NCBI GenBank assembly: GCA_903875225.1
Contig: CAIQVJ010000011.1
Span: forward strand, 1 to 64,000
Source: an uncultured Pseudomonadota bacterium
GTDB lineage: Bacteria > Myxococcota_A > UBA796 > SXON01
Reading direction: 5' to 3'
Length of the DNA stretch: 64,000 nucleotides
The stretch's first letter is position 1, and the number at the start of each line of letters is the position of its first letter. A program made the position numbers and the translations under genes. Under the pieces are notes generated by a model. The model was not told where the DNA came from and did not search any database. It saw only the letters and a list, made by a program, of their open reading frames with translations. Below, one piece after another: positions 63,192 through 64,000 of the stretch.

Positions 63192-63887
63192 TCAGCGGAC
63201 CTCGACGCCCAGCCCAGCGGAGAGGTGGTCGTAGTTGAAGTTGACCGTCAGGGTGTAGGTTTCGGCGGGGAGGGCCCCCAACAGCGCGGACTCCTCGATG
63301 GTGCCGCCCGCGGGCACGGTCCAATGGGTGACGACGCCTCTACATACGCGGGCCATGCCCGTCCCCAGGCCGCGGCTGTCGATCACGCCCAGGTCCGTCA
63401 TCAGGCAATCCGACAGGGTCTCGATCGTGATGTCCGCCGCGCAGGGGTTCGTCACGACGCCAGCGGCAGTCAGGCTGTCGGCGGTCGTGAACACCGTGCC
63501 CGATGTGCCGAAGGCGTCGCGCATCTCAGCCGTCCAGACCAGGTCGGCGTCGGTGCCCGTGCAGGCGGAGCCGGTGTCGATGGCGGTATCGATCGAGGTA
63601 TCAATAGAGGTATCAATAGAGGTATCCCTGGGTGTGTCACCTGATGTGTCGGTGTCGGTGTCGGTGTCCGCGTCCGTGTCGGTGTCCGTGTCCGTGTCGG
63701 TGTCCGTGTCCGCGTCGGTGTCCGTGTCCGTGTCGGTGTCGGTGTCCGCGTCGGTGTCGGTGTCGGTGTCGGTGTCTGCATCCGTGTCCGTGTCCGTGTC
63801 CGCTGCAGTGTCCCCGGTCTCAACCGGCGCTGGGTGCAGGCAGGCGGGGAGGGCGCCGAGGGCGACCAGGATCGAGAGGTGGCGCAT
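63192..63887 (-). CDS. lipoprotein with long Asp-Thr stalk
   Basis: The protein has 231 residues. The signal ends at LGALPAC (Cys about 16). Residues about 25-105 are a nearly pure D-T/D-A stalk, followed by a D-T-S-I-D-T-S-I repeat (about 105-125). The C-terminal 110 residues form a small domain (LVWTAEMRDAFGTSGTVFTT) with four Cys; no family recognised. GGAG lies six bases before the ATG at 63887. It converges on the glycosidase gene across 47 bp. Confidence 0.8.
   Translation of the reverse strand: MRHLSILVALGALPACLHPAPVETGDTAADTDTDTDADTDTDTDTDADTDTDTDTDTDADTDTDTDTDTDTDADTDTDTDTSGDTPRDTSIDTSIDTSIDTAIDTGSACTGTDADLVWTAEMRDAFGTSGTVFTTADSLTAAGVVTNPCAADITIETLSDCLMTDLGVIDSRGLGTGMARVCRGVVTHWTVPAGGTIEESALLGALPAETYTLTVNFNYDHLSAGLGVEVR
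63631..63815 (-). repeat. degenerate hexanucleotide array encoding an Asp-Thr stalk
   Basis: Units read on the minus strand are GACACC, GACACG and GACGCG, about 30 in all, with a few TCC/TCT variants. The array closely resembles that of the plus-strand Asp-box lipoprotein at 12.2 kb in unit sequence. Expansion or contraction keeps the reading frame. Confidence 0.85.
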
Positions 63888-64000
63888 GGAGGCTCCGTGG
63901 CGACACATCGGCCACCTCATTCAATCATACCGCACCGAGTGGATCGGTGAACCCAAGTGACGGCGCGAAGCGCGTCGGTCCGCCCGGCCAGCCGCGCCCG
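63888..64000. other. right-hand edge, no gene seen
   Basis: These 113 bases lie upstream of the minus-strand Asp-Thr lipoprotein and should contain its promoter. No clear -10/-35 pair, repeat or second start is visible before the window ends. Confidence 0.4.

Overview
The window is very GC-rich and gene-dense. It looks like chromosomal DNA of a Myxococcota (deltaproteobacterial) bacterium. Three things point there. Six large lipoproteins are built from tandem MopE-type acidic motifs (C-D-G-x-D-x-D-C-D-G). Two secreted proteins end in a Gly-Cys-Gly-Cys / hydrophobic / Arg-rich tail like the MYXO-CTERM sorting signal. There is also a Ser/Thr kinase of the myxobacterial receptor type. No rRNA, tRNA, CRISPR array or complete insertion sequence was found.

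Layout. 0.1-3.7 kb: a large 2-hydroxyacyl-CoA dehydratase activase-like protein. 4.0-8.9 kb: two MopE-repeat lipoproteins in tandem (lectin-like and beta-helix C-termini). 9.2-18.8 kb: a LysR regulator, two polytopic membrane proteins (one GT87-like), an Asp-box beta-propeller lipoprotein, an unrecognised exported protein, and relics of a VapC-like toxin and of a duplicated gene fragment. 18.8-27.5 kb: a tightly coupled minus-strand operon that starts with an HTH-EIIA regulator. It continues with six subunits of a membrane complex of the group 4 hydrogenase/complex I family and probably ends with tsaC/sua5. The large subunit lacks all four NiFe-ligand cysteines, so the complex resembles the energy-converting-hydrogenase-related (Ehr) type rather than a real hydrogenase.

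27.6-32.4 kb: an overlapping plus-strand operon of a Tat-exported gluconate-dehydrogenase-subunit-3-like protein, a GMC oxidoreductase, a D12-class adenine methyltransferase and a MopE lipoprotein. 32.4-46 kb: small lipoproteins, a prolyl-tRNA editing protein, ahcY divergent from an ArsR-methyltransferase regulator (SahR-like), an SDR, YaeQ, a secreted SGNH hydrolase, a YHYH protein and the TldD/TldE protease pair. 46-49.3 kb: a MopE lipoprotein coupled to an isochorismatase-like hydrolase, and a divergent lipoprotein esterase. 49.4-53 kb: a membrane Ser/Thr kinase with a C-terminal WD40-like sensor. 53-54.9 kb: a decayed patch with an intact uracil-DNA-glycosylase-like gene between apparent transposase and HNH-nuclease relics. 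54.9-63.9 kb: two very large MopE/FG-GAP lipoproteins, a phosphodiester-glycosidase/golvesin-domain secreted protein and an Asp-Thr-repeat lipoprotein.

Much of the coding capacity therefore serves the cell surface: lipoproteins with flexible acidic stalks carrying varied beta-rich heads. Beside this sit one energy-coupling membrane complex, the S-adenosylhomocysteine recycling module, and several eroded foreign genes that mark past transfer.
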